This document shows, piece after piece, positions 10,411-20,800 of a stretch of 37,824 nt of DNA; position 1 is the first letter of the stretch, and each line of letters starts with the position of its first letter. This DNA is from Fomitopsis serialis (lineage: Eukaryota > Basidiomycota > Agaricomycetes > Polyporales > Fomitopsidaceae). The stretch spans positions 1 to 37,824 of the forward strand of contig NW_025955334.1 of NCBI RefSeq assembly GCF_022376445.1, written 5' to 3'. The notes under the pieces are model-generated. The model had not been told where the DNA came from. It did no database searches and saw only the letters and a program-made list of their open reading frames with translations. The translations under genes were made by a program, and so were the position numbers.

Positions 10411-11448
10411 AGTCTTCGTCCGCCGGACAGCTGCTTGTGGGGCCAGTTCCGGTCGAGGGCGCGTAGGACGAGGATAGGGGTGCGCAGCTCGAGGGTTGAC
10501 GTGCAGAGCACGGATGTGAAGGAGAAGATGCAGGTGGCGGATATGGAGGCGGGTCGAGTGAGGAAGGATGCGCGGAACACGGTCGTGGAGGAGAGGGACG
10601 TTGAGGGCGAGTGGCTTCGGTACTCACTGGAGTAGGTCCGATTCTTCTCCCGCTTGGCGTTGTGCGGCCGCTCGACCTCGAACTCCGGAGCCGCGGGGAC
10701 GGCAAGGTTACCGGGCGCGCGGCGATTCCGCACAGCCCGATGTTGTTCTTGAATGCGAGGGCAGGCGATCCGAGAGCGGACGGAGACTTGGCAAGTGGGC
10801 GTGACTTGGGATTCGAGGGGCGCAAGCGCGTTGAACGGGGCTCCTGTGCCCGACGCGCGTGCGGAGTGTGCTGAAGGGCGAGCGAGTGGACGGGTGGCAG
10901 TGGACGGGTGGCAGTGGACGGGTGGCGAGGCGGTGGGCGCGTCGAACGAGATCGGGGCGCATTGGGCGGGAACGCGGAACGTGGACGTGGAGAGGACAAG
11001 TTCGGGAGCGCGCAACTTGGAGGCCAGGGTGAGGAGAGTGGTGGGTGATGGACCATAACACTCACCGGAGTCGTGCAGACTCTCCTCTCCTCTCTGCAGA
11101 TCTCCCTACACCTCTCCTCGCCGTGTACCGTCCTTGCGCTAGTCGGGGCGTCCTCGGGGTACCTTGAAGCTCGCGTCGACGCAACCCGCGACTCAGCGAA
11201 CACGCCCTCAAGTCCGCGCATTCGCACGTTCCATGAGCTCGCCGGGGATGGTGCTGGTCGAAGGCGGGGTGGCGAGGTGGCGATAGCTGCAGAGGGGCAA
11301 GAAGGGCGCCGGCGTTGAGCGTGCGATGAACCGCCAGATCTGAGATTGCGGTCCAATAAGCGCGCAGCCGCTGGCCGCCCTGCGACTCCCCTTCCAGTCT
11401 CTTGCAGCTCGCGACCGCACCCGCTCTTTCCGTGCCCGCTCAGTTGCA
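10411..11448. other. GC-rich spacer with no identified gene
   Basis: The minus strand is open for over 500 codons across this stretch and into the Gtr1-like segment, but the translation is proline/serine/arginine low complexity. Only its last part is real Gtr1-like protein. It probably combines decayed 5' Gtr1 sequence with the upstream region of the plus-strand dioxygenase-like gene starting at 11449. It contains the 14-bp triplicate at 10885. Confidence 0.45.
10885..10926. repeat. 14-bp tandem repeat, three exact copies
   Basis: AGTGGACGGGTGGC occurs three times head to tail with no mismatch, inside GC-rich non-coding DNA. Confidence 0.9.
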
Positions 11449-13107
11449 ATGGGGAAGAGAGCCGAAAAGTCAGTGCGGGCTCAGGCCTTTACTTCCATTG
11501 TCGCCTCTATAGTTGGTGATGAGCACGCTCTCGCTCTAATTCCCCGAACCTGCGATCCTCGGCCTCGGGGCGAATTCACCGCTCTACTTGAGCAGCTCGC
11601 ATCTCGCCTGCCCAGTCCGACATACTTGCCCAAGGACCTCTTCTCAGGGTTTTGCACCTGGGCCAACGATCCAAACCGCGACCTCCCTGGCGCTCTGCGA
11701 ACTGCGATACAAGCTCGCAACCGAGCTGTTCAGTGCCGCCGAACAACGATCCGCCTCTTCGTGCAGGCACTCGGTGGGATCAAGCCCCTTGATGAGCCTC
11801 TCAAGGCATATTGGCTGAACAAGAACGCGAACTCTGTTCGTGTGAAGGCTCTCGAGGCATCGGAGGTCTACCCCGAGTTCGACACCTGGGTTGCAGAATC
11901 CCTGCAGATCCGCGTCTGCTGGACCCGCGCCATCGAGGAGGGCAAACAGGCTGATCGCCGCCACAAGAGGCACCCGATTGAGCGGGAAGAAGCCGAAAGG
12001 CTAGCGTATGAAGTTCGTGAAAACGAGAATGTCGTTTTTCGAGACATCGACTCGGGCGAGATCATCATGATCGTGCTTCGCAACTTCTGCCGCGACGCTC
12101 TCGTGGTGGAGGGGGTGAATGCTACGATGGAGTTGGCATTGGCTATGCGGAAGTCGGTCAGGGTGAGTAATATTACCAGTGTATTCAGTTCATTCTGCTA
12201 ACAAGTCCCCCACAGTTGGAGGATCCGGGGAAGATTGTCAACTTGGGGTATACAGCAGGTGCTCGCAACCACCCTCTTTTCGACTGGACCAAAAATCTGA
12301 AGTCGAAGAAGCACGATCCGGATGACTTGAAGGACATCAACTTCGAGATCTCCTCGGTTTTTGCCCTATTTTGGGCTCTGCTGCGAGTCCACCTCCCGCA
12401 GGAGGTCCTTCGGGGCTTCGAGGATTACCTCGCAGACAACGATATGTGCCGGATGGATGCCGATGAGAAGCGGGGCAATGTTGAAGGCGAGTACGTGGTT
12501 CAGTGGGGTGACCAGCGAGTCGAGTTTGGAGGCGCCGAGCTCGCGCCACCGGCTGGCGTTGCTGGATGCAACTACGCCAGGTATGTTTGACTGTTCCTCT
12601 GGACTACAATTTCTGACAGCACGATGTAGAGCCATCCATAATGAGAAACAGCCCCAGAAATGGGCTTTCTCGTGGACGACGAAGCGCGACCCCCAAATGA
12701 AGCGCGGGGGCCAGTTCTACCTGGCGAAATACGGTATCAAGGTCCGCCAGGCAGCAAACACCATGGTTGCCTGGCAGCCTGAGCATGCCCATGGTACGAG
12801 TCTCCTCCCGGGAGGGCTGCCGCGACGCGAACTCCGTGAAAGCTCCGAAGCTCCAATCCTCCAAGCAGGCCTAGCCTTCGTCACAAGCACGCGCCTCGCA
12901 AGTACATGGAAGTCGTACCTCAAGCACAAAGATGCAGAGCGCGCAAAGGCAGAGTATATGCAGAGTGCGGAGGATGATGTTGCAGCTGCTAACACTGAGA
13001 GGGATATGCTCGCGGAGCAGTTGGAGAGTCTGAAGGAGTTGAATGACCTTCCTCCTCTTACTGGTGATTATCCATGCTCAGATGATGTCTGCGCTGTATG
13101 TTCGTAG
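11449..13107 (+). CDS. TET/JBP-like 2-oxoglutarate/Fe(II) dioxygenase-family protein
   Basis: Three exons (11449-12162, 12216-12580, 12630-13107) join in frame to 518 residues. Both introns are textbook (TGCTAAC and TTCTGAC branch points). The C-terminal third shows a double-stranded beta-helix layout: H363-x-E365 (RAIHNEK), a GGQFYLAKYGIKV strand pair at 386-398, H414 in EHAHGTSL and R425/R426. This is the HxD/E...H...R arrangement of 2OG-Fe(II) dioxygenases. The 48 residues between E365 and H414 are close to what I recall for TET/JBP enzymes that oxidise 5-methylcytosine. The following QAGLAFVTSTRL stretch matches my memory of a family expanded in agaricomycetes next to KDZ transposons. The first 240 residues are helical, unassigned. 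A coiled coil and Cys pairs (CSDDVCAVC) end the protein. Activity is inferred; HxE rather than HxD should be noted. Confidence 0.6.
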
Positions 13108-13164
13108 GCAGGCAGAGAAGATACAAGCATTCTATTGACTTGGATCACTACAATGTAGAACTCA

Positions 13165-14064
13165 TTACATTACCCAAATCATACTCATACAGAGGGCATA
13201 CAATTTCTCCAACCCTATGTCATCCTCGTCCTCCTCGAGCAGGTCGTGAATCGTATTGCGAAGCTCACTGATCGATTTGTTGCACTCACCAATCTCAGCT
13301 TCGAGCTGGTGCGCCTCCACGCACGTCTCGTTGTGCTTCTCAAAGTACCACTGTGGTACCTCGCATTCGCAAAAGCGACAGAGGATCGCGCGGCGTTGAT
13401 CGGCCACGCGAACAGGAAGAGTGTAGCAGGCTCGTACACCTGTTGATGTCCAAAGCCTACCTGTGGCGCCTCAGCAGAGCTGGCTCATCACCAACCTCGC
13501 CGGACTCGAGGAGGCTGTTCCAGGCAGTCCGACTGACCAATGGGCCTGGCGACCCACATTGTATGCGTCGGTGTACCCTCCTCACGTTCCGTCATGAGCA
13601 TCTCCGACCACCTGCTGGTACAGGTTATTGTACGACGACTGACCGGGTTCAGTGTCAATGACTTCCAGTCTGAATTGCACCTCCACGATGCGTGAATCGT
13701 CGTCGAGTAGCCGCCAAGTCACATCGCGGAAGGCATGCCAGCTAGCCGGAGCAAGCAACCGCGATATCCATGTTCCTATGAGGTCCTCCTGGTCCGTTCT
13801 GAAGCGAACGATGATCAGCACGTTATCATTCCACCTATGAAGTTATGCACACACGTACCCGATAACGTCCCACCACTCGACCACTCGAGGCAGACTCGCA
13901 ATAGCGAGCAGTACCTGGGCATACCAGTGGTGTCCGCGCCAATCTGGGTGCTCGTCCCGCGCCTTACCGATGTTCTCTTGGTATTCCCGTGGGAGGGGAG
14001 ACCGGGAGGGAGACGTGGAATGCGAACTTGCACTGGAGCGAGGCGTGTGGACGGGAATATGCAT
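13165..14064 (-). pseudogene. Rim15-type AGC kinase homologue, PAS and zinc-finger region only
   Basis: Rim15/Ppk18 kinases drive quiescence entry; their N-terminal half carries a PAS-like domain and a C2HC finger before the kinase. Matches here: KARDEHPDWRGHHWYAQVLL then AIASLPRVVEWW; after intron 13858-13799, GTDQEDLIGTWISRLLAP, WRLLDDDSRIVEVQFRLEV and NLYQQVVG; in another frame EMLMTEREEGTPTHTMWVARP; then the finger ILCRFCECEVPQWYFEKHNE with TC, and EAEIGECNKSISELRNTIHD. A one-base shift lies near 13595. The long linker that relatives have between VVEWW and VIG is missing. After the finger the frame ends at 13165 and no kinase domain follows; the plus-strand dioxygenase-like gene ends 57 bp away. 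A proline/serine-rich stretch (SPTPPPEVVSPRKR) at 13964-14212 may be more of its N-terminus. Confidence 0.65.
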
Positions 14065-14215
14065 CGTGCAGGATAATCGTCGGTTCGCTAGGGTTTGCGC
14101 ACTCCAATCCCGCGCACTCTCGCTTGCGCGGACTGACCACCTCGGGTGGAGGCGTCGGACTGGTGATGGAACCCAGCGCAGGACTGGAGGCGCCAGTACT
14201 TGGACGCGACATCGG

Positions 14216-14803
14216 TCACGGACCGACCCCGGGGAAGAGTCGAATGGCGCCGCAGAGAGGCAGGGTTGTGGAAGACGCGGACGCTGTGAGAAGCCCGGGC
14301 AACGGTGGCCCGAAGATCAGTGAGTGCTGCGTCGCAGGATCTTTATCGAGACACGCACGTTGTCGGCTGTGATGATCGCCTTCTGGTATGCCTGCTGGGG
14401 CCGGCACTAGGAGCGGAGGCGGCGAGGCGGAGAAGTCCTCCAAAGACATACCTGTGGTGGACGAGCCTTCGTGCTCGTTTCCTTTGCTTGACCTGTGCCC
14501 TTCCCTCTCCTCTCCTCTCCTCTCTCCTCCTTCGCCTCCCTTTGCGCTCCCGGCTCCGCGTTCTCGTGGTTCTGTGGATTGGCACTGGACTTCACGCGCC
14601 TCGTGCGAGCTTGGGGACCAGGCGAGGAAGGAGGAGCGGTCTTGTCCACGCGCAGGGTCGCCGCATGCCCCTAGTGCAGTCGGGCGGTCGGTGTGGCTGC
14701 CCGAATCGCGGTCAGACGAGGTCAGGACGAGGTGGTGGCGGTCGAGAGCAGCGCTCGGAGCGCACACCGCCGACGCGGGCTCGTGACGCACAACGCTCAT
14801 CAC
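14216..14803 (-). other. serine/proline-rich reading frame, possible upstream exon of the Rim15-like gene
   Basis: An uninterrupted frame of 195 codons is rich in Ser, Pro, Gly and charged residues, without a recognisable motif. Such disordered sequence would fit the long N-terminus of a Rim15-type kinase, and it lies immediately upstream on the same strand. The opposite strand is equally open, so coding status is unproven. Confidence 0.25.
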
Positions 14804-14884
14804 GCGTCGTCGGTCGCGTTGAGCGTGTCGCGCGAGAACAATATATTGTTGTGAGCGAGTATCATAAGTACGATGGTGGGCGCC

Positions 14885-15046
14885 AAAGACTTGTTAGATA
14901 TGTTGGCAATGCGAAAGTTTTAGATATACGAGCCACGAAAGTTTTAGATATACGAGTGTCGACAGTTTTAGATATACGAGTGTCGATAGTTTTATATATA
15001 CGATGCACGAAAGTTTTAGATATAGAGTGTTACAAAGATTAGATCT
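14885..15046. repeat. 24-bp minisatellite, five good and about two decayed units
   Basis: GTTTTAGATATACGA starts at 14917, 14941, 14965, 14989 and 15013, an exact 24-bp period. Weaker units are visible at 14893 (GTTAGATATG) and about 15037 (GATTAGATC). Variation concentrates in the 9-nt linker. Because 24 is divisible by three, units stay in frame: the minus strand reads as an octapeptide LVYLKLST-like repeat continuing the DUF6533-type protein. The AT-rich repeat contrasts with GC-rich surroundings. Confidence 0.92.
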
Positions 15047-16140
15047 GGGATAATAAAGCGTCAAACGGTACGCCATAGTCACGAGGGTCTTCTTCAATTC
15101 ACGCGATATTGCGACGTTTCGAGTGCCTTTCCACGTCAGGATAAGGACGAGACTGTCGGAAACGACCGACGATATCCTCGCTCCGAGCATACCTTGCAGA
15201 CAGTAAGCACATACCACAGCCAGATTTGAAAGCGTTCTATACACATACAGCTATGCGCGGTCAGGGCTACACTCGTGATTACATGGGCATATTATCACGT
15301 ACAAATTGGATATATATGCTGTATCGATACTACACGTCTGGTAAGTTGGGGTGACGTGGAAAAGTATCGGCGTGGAGTTTATGAAGGTGTACTGCAAATA
15401 CTGGATCAGAGACGCGCATATATTAGCTCCAACGCGGGGAACTGACCATAGATATCACCGGGTTGACCATGCCAAGTACGAGGATCAGGACGAACAATGT
15501 CCGACTTTGATAGAAGAGCGCATATATGCGCATAGATGCGAAGACTACAGGCAGATGGCGTCAGACCAAGCGCATACATTCACCGTACTCAAAGCCCACC
15601 TGCTGCGCTTGTCAGTATGAGCACGTCTCCAACCATCTGTAGGCGGATGACGATCACGCAACTTGAAAAGTTCCGGGCAATCAACATCCGGGAACGCCGG
15701 ACGGGATACATCGCACTGACCTCTATTCAAAACGCTTCATAGAACAAAGGTCAATCTCAAGAATCATGTCTGGCATACGCACACGTGTGGTCTGCCAGCT
15801 CGGCCAGGACAGGTAGCCCAGCATGATGACGATGATATCGAGCAATGCTGTGTACCTGAACGTATAGAACAGCGCGGAGGCTGCAGTCAACTTGTTCCTC
15901 CACATGTGCTCGACTTCGCGCCCGAACGTCAGGCAGTAGTCGTAGCAGCAGAGCGCTGAGATCTGTCTGTGAGCGGGTACGTATGCGCGTAATGGATAGG
16001 CGACTTACCCGTCGCTGCGTAGCACATATAGTTCAGCAGACGGCTATGAGGTATTTCAGACGACTCGATCAGGATTCAGGCGAAGTAGATGGTCAGACGA
16101 CTTACTCGTCCTGAACGAGTGCGCTGGGCGTGGAGGACAT
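14894..16140 (-). CDS. DUF6533-type multi-spanning membrane protein
   Basis: Agaricomycete-specific family of about seven-TM proteins of unknown function. Start at 16140 (MSSTPSALVQD). Exons 16140-16106, 16043-16009, 15962-15783, then from 15722, and from 15391. They give RLLNYMCYAATDLSALL, the family signature CYDYCLTFGREVEHMWRNKL, FYTFRYTALLDIIVIMLGYL, SWPSWQTT, then SCVIVIRLQMVGDVLIL, LRIYA, SRTLFVLILVLGMVNPVIS, a YTFINSTPILF loop and SSVVSDSLVLILTWKGTRNV. Introns are 44-62 bp. Frame is lost by a small indel at about 15948 and again around 15620. The last part runs into the 24-bp minisatellite, so the normal C-terminus appears replaced by octapeptide repeats until the stop at 14894. Function, ligand and location beyond a membrane are unknown. 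Confidence 0.7.
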
Positions 16141-16439
16141 AAGGAAGGGGCCGGAGTGAGCGAAGGTGGAACGTTGCTGTCGCCTCGATTGCTTGAGTGC
16201 TGTTCCCTGAGAGAATCCTTAGAAGCTTCATACAAGAGTTCAGACGGCGGTGCACGATGAAAGTATGACCACAACCACAGATTGCTTAAATCCCGCCCCG
16301 ACCATCACTGTGGTGGTTGAAAATGAACTCTGGATTGCTAAGTGTGTTAGCGTTCATCACGACGGGTGTCTGACAGAACTGTAAGGTTGACGTATGCCGC
16401 TCCTCAGCTCAGGCTGGTTGTTGCAGAGGTATCAGATGT

Positions 16440-16894
16440 GTGAGCTAGTAGCAGCCAGGTATATTAGCCCACCGCGCTGGCAAGCCGCATCCCAGCAGTG
16501 TTCAATATCATACCGAACGACACAGACTGCGCTTTCGTGCGCATACATTCGGCGACGCGCAGGAAGTTGAGAACGGACGTCGACGACCATCTCAGCCGAC
16601 GCAAGGTTCGAAGCAGAAAGCAGAGAGTTCGATGCAGAATCAGACGGCAGGGATGAATGATGCCAACTAGGGACTAAGTCAGCGTCCACTGTACAGTGAT
16701 TGTGCACACACATCACGTCCAGCGGATGATGACGATGAAGAGGAGACGTTGTCCATCAGTGGGACATCGATTCTATCTTCAAGATTGTTCCATCCGCTTC
16801 TACTGAACCCGATCAAGTGGAGGCGCTGTAGGGACAGCCTTGTCCTAATCCTTGACTTAGCAATGAACCGGTAAATCGAGCCACCACGATGCAA
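16440..16894 (-). other. possible 3' exons of an unidentified gene
   Basis: The minus strand reads RLHLIGFSRSGWNNLEDRID, VPLMDNVSSSSSSSAGRD, then after a possible intron NSLLSASNLASAEMVVDVRS. A serine-rich cytoplasmic tail of this type is common at the end of fungal membrane proteins, including DUF6533 relatives, and the DUF6533-type gene starts 300 bp further along the same strand. No TM segments or start could be placed, so this is only a candidate. Confidence 0.25.
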
Positions 16895-17192
16895 GCGGTT
16901 GCATAGTTGTGGACGAGGCTACGCAACAGTGTGTTCAGTCATTGACGCGTGTCTCCTCACAGCCGTCCGCCACTGAAGTCTCCATCGCGATGGGGTACTC
17001 ACCTAAAACACCATAATCAGTCTGACCATGCCGACAACGGCACCGCTCAACCTGTCCCTTTGGAGCTAGTGCACATAGCGAGGAATGAAAAGCCTGGGTA
17101 ACATCACCTGCGCATGATGGTGCCCTTCGTCTATGCATTGACTACCGTATCGACTGAGCTGGCAAGCCGCAACGTGGGCGGCGCGGGAGGCA

Positions 17193-17517
17193 CTACTTCG
17201 GTGCTGATGATCCACCGCTTTTTGAAGAGTCTGCCCGTCCTACAGCTGTTGTAGAGCCTGCCTGTCCTACAGCTGGTGTAGAGCCGAGACCTTCGCTTGC
17301 ACCTGCGTTCTGCTCTTGCTGGGCGATCCGTGCACGCCCTGTGTGAAACAGCAATGTCAGACAGCATAACAGTGATCTCACAAGACCACATACAGTCCAG
17401 CTTCTCTGACGGCCTTGCTCCAGTAAGGTCCTGTGCCTTGCGACGTTCGTTTATGCTCTGGCGAGCATAGTAGTAGCTCACGCCCGCCGCAGCGATCAGG
17501 GAACCCCAGCCAAGCAA
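17193..17517 (-). CDS. small single-TM protein (DUF4748-like), 5' end unresolved
   Basis: Two exons, 17517-17394 and 17338-17193, join through a good 55-bp intron (GTATGTGG donor, CACACAG acceptor). They encode LLGWGSLIAAAGVSYYYARQ, a short TM helix, followed by a basic stretch SINERRKAQDLTGARP, EKLDWRARIAQQEQNA and a G/S/T-rich tail ending SSKSGGSSAPK. This layout (short TM, then NERR basic region) resembles small fungal mitochondrial or ER proteins of the DUF4748 type; that is a resemblance, not a firm match. The acceptor at 17518 is clear, so at least one exon lies upstream. The open frame at 17860-17549 is a candidate but its donor phase does not fit. Function unknown. Confidence 0.55.
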
Positions 17518-17860
17518 CTAAACGTCGTCAAGCCGCCAAAAAGACAGTTCACAGGCCACCGTGTAGATTGAGGATACCCGTCAGACTTTGTTCAGACTGA
17601 GGAGGTATGAGACGAACCTGACTCTGAGGAGTGTTCATGGTAACACGTTGAGGCTGCCAACGAGGAGACCAGCCGGCAAAGTCCGGGTCCGCGCTCCGCG
17701 CAAGTTGGGCGCTTACGCTCTCACAGTCACCGTACCAGCCGTTCACTGCGTTCGCCGGAAACATATTAAGTACAGCCTTCCTATCGGCCCTCTCGCTTGG
17801 GACTTGCCTGCCTTGTCTCAGTCTGTGCTGGGCATTCGACGGGGAACTGTCGGTCGCCAT

Positions 17861-20800
17861 CGATGCGAATCACCCCGTTGACATTGACAACCAGGTAAGT
17901 TCAACTACCAGTCAACTTCTTAACCTAAACTCAATGGGCCAGAGTTCGACATGCAATAAGTACATACACATGACCTCTTGCCAACGCGTGGACAACTTCA
18001 TCTGGCCAGGCGATGATCAGGTTCATCAGCCTTCCACGAGAACTCTGACCAAACTGTGACGCACGGAAGTGCTTACTGGGTGAGGTGAGACCATGCCAGC
18101 GCCAGCGCATTGAAACGATGTTGACTACGTCTCCAACCCGAACCCCGGTATGTGGTAAGTAGCCTGACATGCGGTCCAATCAAGCCACTGATAGATGCAG
18201 GGGGGACAGAAGACCTACACAGGTGCAAGCCGTCGCGACCGACGCCATACTGCAACATACTTCATAACGAACAATATTCGTATGCCGGTTCACCACCTAT
18301 ACCACCGCTATCGGCCTGTCGCATGCGCGTTCCGAACCTACGTATTCCTCCCCTCTCCGCTATACGTGTCATCTGCCGTGTCAGCGGACCAATGGCATTG
18401 TGGCTCGCCATGATCGCCTCATGGCCGACTATTATGGGAGCCGGCAGTCCTATTCATGTCCACCTCGTTGTTTGCTCTGTTTGAACTGATCCGAGGCATG
18501 TCCAGGAATATACTTCCACTGCTACCCTACGCACCCCGCTTCGAGGCAGCTGATAATCGCGGTCACGGCGTCCCGCCCTCGGCTCCCCGTACACGACCTT
18601 TCACAACCAAGGCTTATGTGTAGTCCGCTGCGGGTGGCCTGAGGTGGTCCGCATTCGGTGGTCACTCAGCAGACCGTCGGAATTGTTGATACTACAGAAG
18701 CATGGACGCTCGGACGCTTTGCAGACGGATCGACCTCGGCTCGGCGCATCTGACAAGCTTTATATATGCACTTTCATTATCATCATGGTCCTGCTTCTCC
18801 CGCTGACATTTGGCGTACACGGATAGGGTCTTCTAGACAGTTCTAGGTGGCAAAATCAACCGCGTCGATGTACATCTTTGCCAGAGGGGCTGCGCAACAT
18901 TGTCGAGAAGCTCGGCAGCACTCAGTCGAACGAGGACGAGTATCTATGCTGACGTTGGGATGATGTTCCGTCTTGCTTCGGACAGAAACCCGTGCCGTAA
19001 CAGTCTAGCACCTTGCGGAATTCTTCTTTCGTTATTCAATGACGGTGAGCTACGTCGTAAACCACATCATATCGGTACTTACTCCAGTTGCTCATGACAG
19101 ACAACTGACCGGGAAGTACGGCATCCTAGTACCTAATAGCAAAACAAGCGCAGGCCTCCTACATACTCCTCTCCCATTCTCGAGGCAGTGTACCTTCCGG
19201 GGCTATGCGCAACTAGAATTGCTTCTTGCAACTTCTGAACTTTGCGAACATCTCGCCACTGACGCATGCGACTTCTTCTGACTGATGCCCGATCTCCACC
19301 ATGTCAGTTTCCCGACTCCGCGAGCCTAGGCCGGCGCCGACAGTATGGAATAGAGATAGGTACGTTGACAGCGTAATATCCATGAACAAGGTGCGCGACG
19401 AGCTTACCCTGCACGTTCGAGCGCGCGGAGGCCATCGTTGCGTCATATTCTCCATCTATTCAAGTGGGAACAGTGGTACGACGCAACCAGTGTCGTCGTC
19501 AACCATTCGTATCACGACCCCCATTCGTCAGATGAAGTCTCCCCACTGTGAAGGACACATTCATGCATTCATTCCCCCTTCCACGTCCTCCATCCCAGCT
19601 CTCCACATCCGGGGACCCCTTGGCGAAGCGTCCTTATCGAACAATGCGGTCAGTGCACATGCACCCTGTCATCCGTTGACCTTCGCCGTGGGCTCGCTAT
19701 CAGTAGGCGTCCCGAAGCACGGACACGACGCCGCAAGCAGCGGCGATCCCATACGTTGCCACGCTGTTGGGCATCCTTCCAGGGCTGGCACTACGTCAGT
19801 GATCTGCCCCGTCTTCCCCGCCGACACGTTGCGGGGTGTGACGCACACGTCCAGCCTAGAGGTTCTGTGCAGCGTGCGATGGTGTTGGGAATATCCACGT
19901 TCGGTAATTCTTTCTCGTCCGACGGGTTGAGTGTCTCTACCCTCCTTTCTAGGCACCCGCGGACATGCGGATAGACTGGGAAGCTGCTATGAACCATTGT
20001 CAAACCTTTGCGCGGTTGCTCCAGTGAACCTGTGCCGATGGGTTTCTTCTGTCTCTGTCGTAGAGATAGCGTCATCGTTACGGATGCGTCTCAGCGGGAC
20101 GCGGACCATCAACGACACGCACAGTGCTCGACGGGCGAGTCATACGGTACCTAACGTACAACCCAGGCCGTTCACTTACGTTTCGCTCGGACCTTCCAAG
20201 CCGTTGAATTCGATCACGATCGAGTGGCCCACACATACGCGTATGAGAACGGTCACCCGAACAACGGACCGTGCACCCCAACGAAATTGGCTCGTAAGCG
20301 CGAGTTCATCTCCGAGGCGCGCCGGATCCTCCTCACCTGCAACTTGCAAGGGCACGCACGCGCGCTACGCCATGTACTGCCAGTACCACTCGTGATGCCG
20401 GCAGTAAGTACGTTATGGACACCCCACGCTCCTGTCCGCCCTAGGCTCGCGCGCCATCTCTCGTTCGCAGAACCGCAAGGCGCCGGGCGCGAGATCAGCT
20501 GTGCGCCGTGCCGTCTAGATCCTAGGCACGAGCGTGTATCTAGGTCTATCTCCGTCCATATGTGCGCGCCTCCACCGTACCTTCTCTGGCAACTCAGGCT
20601 CAAGCTTCTCCTTCGCGTTCGCCCGCGAATTCCACGCCCGGCTCTCTGGCGGGGCGAGCTTCTCTGTGTGACGAGCGTCGATGGGGTCCAGTGCTATTGG
20701 CATGATTCCTGAACATGCGCGTGCGCGTCGCGGCCTGATACGGTGCCCTTCCTGGTCCGCGTTCTGGCCTCCGCACCGGCGCACGCCGCTTCTCCCTCGT

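Noticed and set aside
5300..11400. Helitron boundaries around the fragment mosaic
   Set aside because: I looked for a TC start and a hairpin followed by CTRR, but short matches are too common by eye. No end could be defended.
9914..11449. 511-codon open frame on the minus strand as a single protein
   Set aside because: Most of it is proline/serine/arginine low complexity in GC-rich DNA. Only the last part is real Gtr1-like sequence, which needs other frames to continue.
14885..15046. CRISPR-like array of regular repeats
   Set aside because: The 24-bp units are contiguous, with no unique 30-40-bp spacers, and the DNA is eukaryotic with introns. It is a minisatellite.
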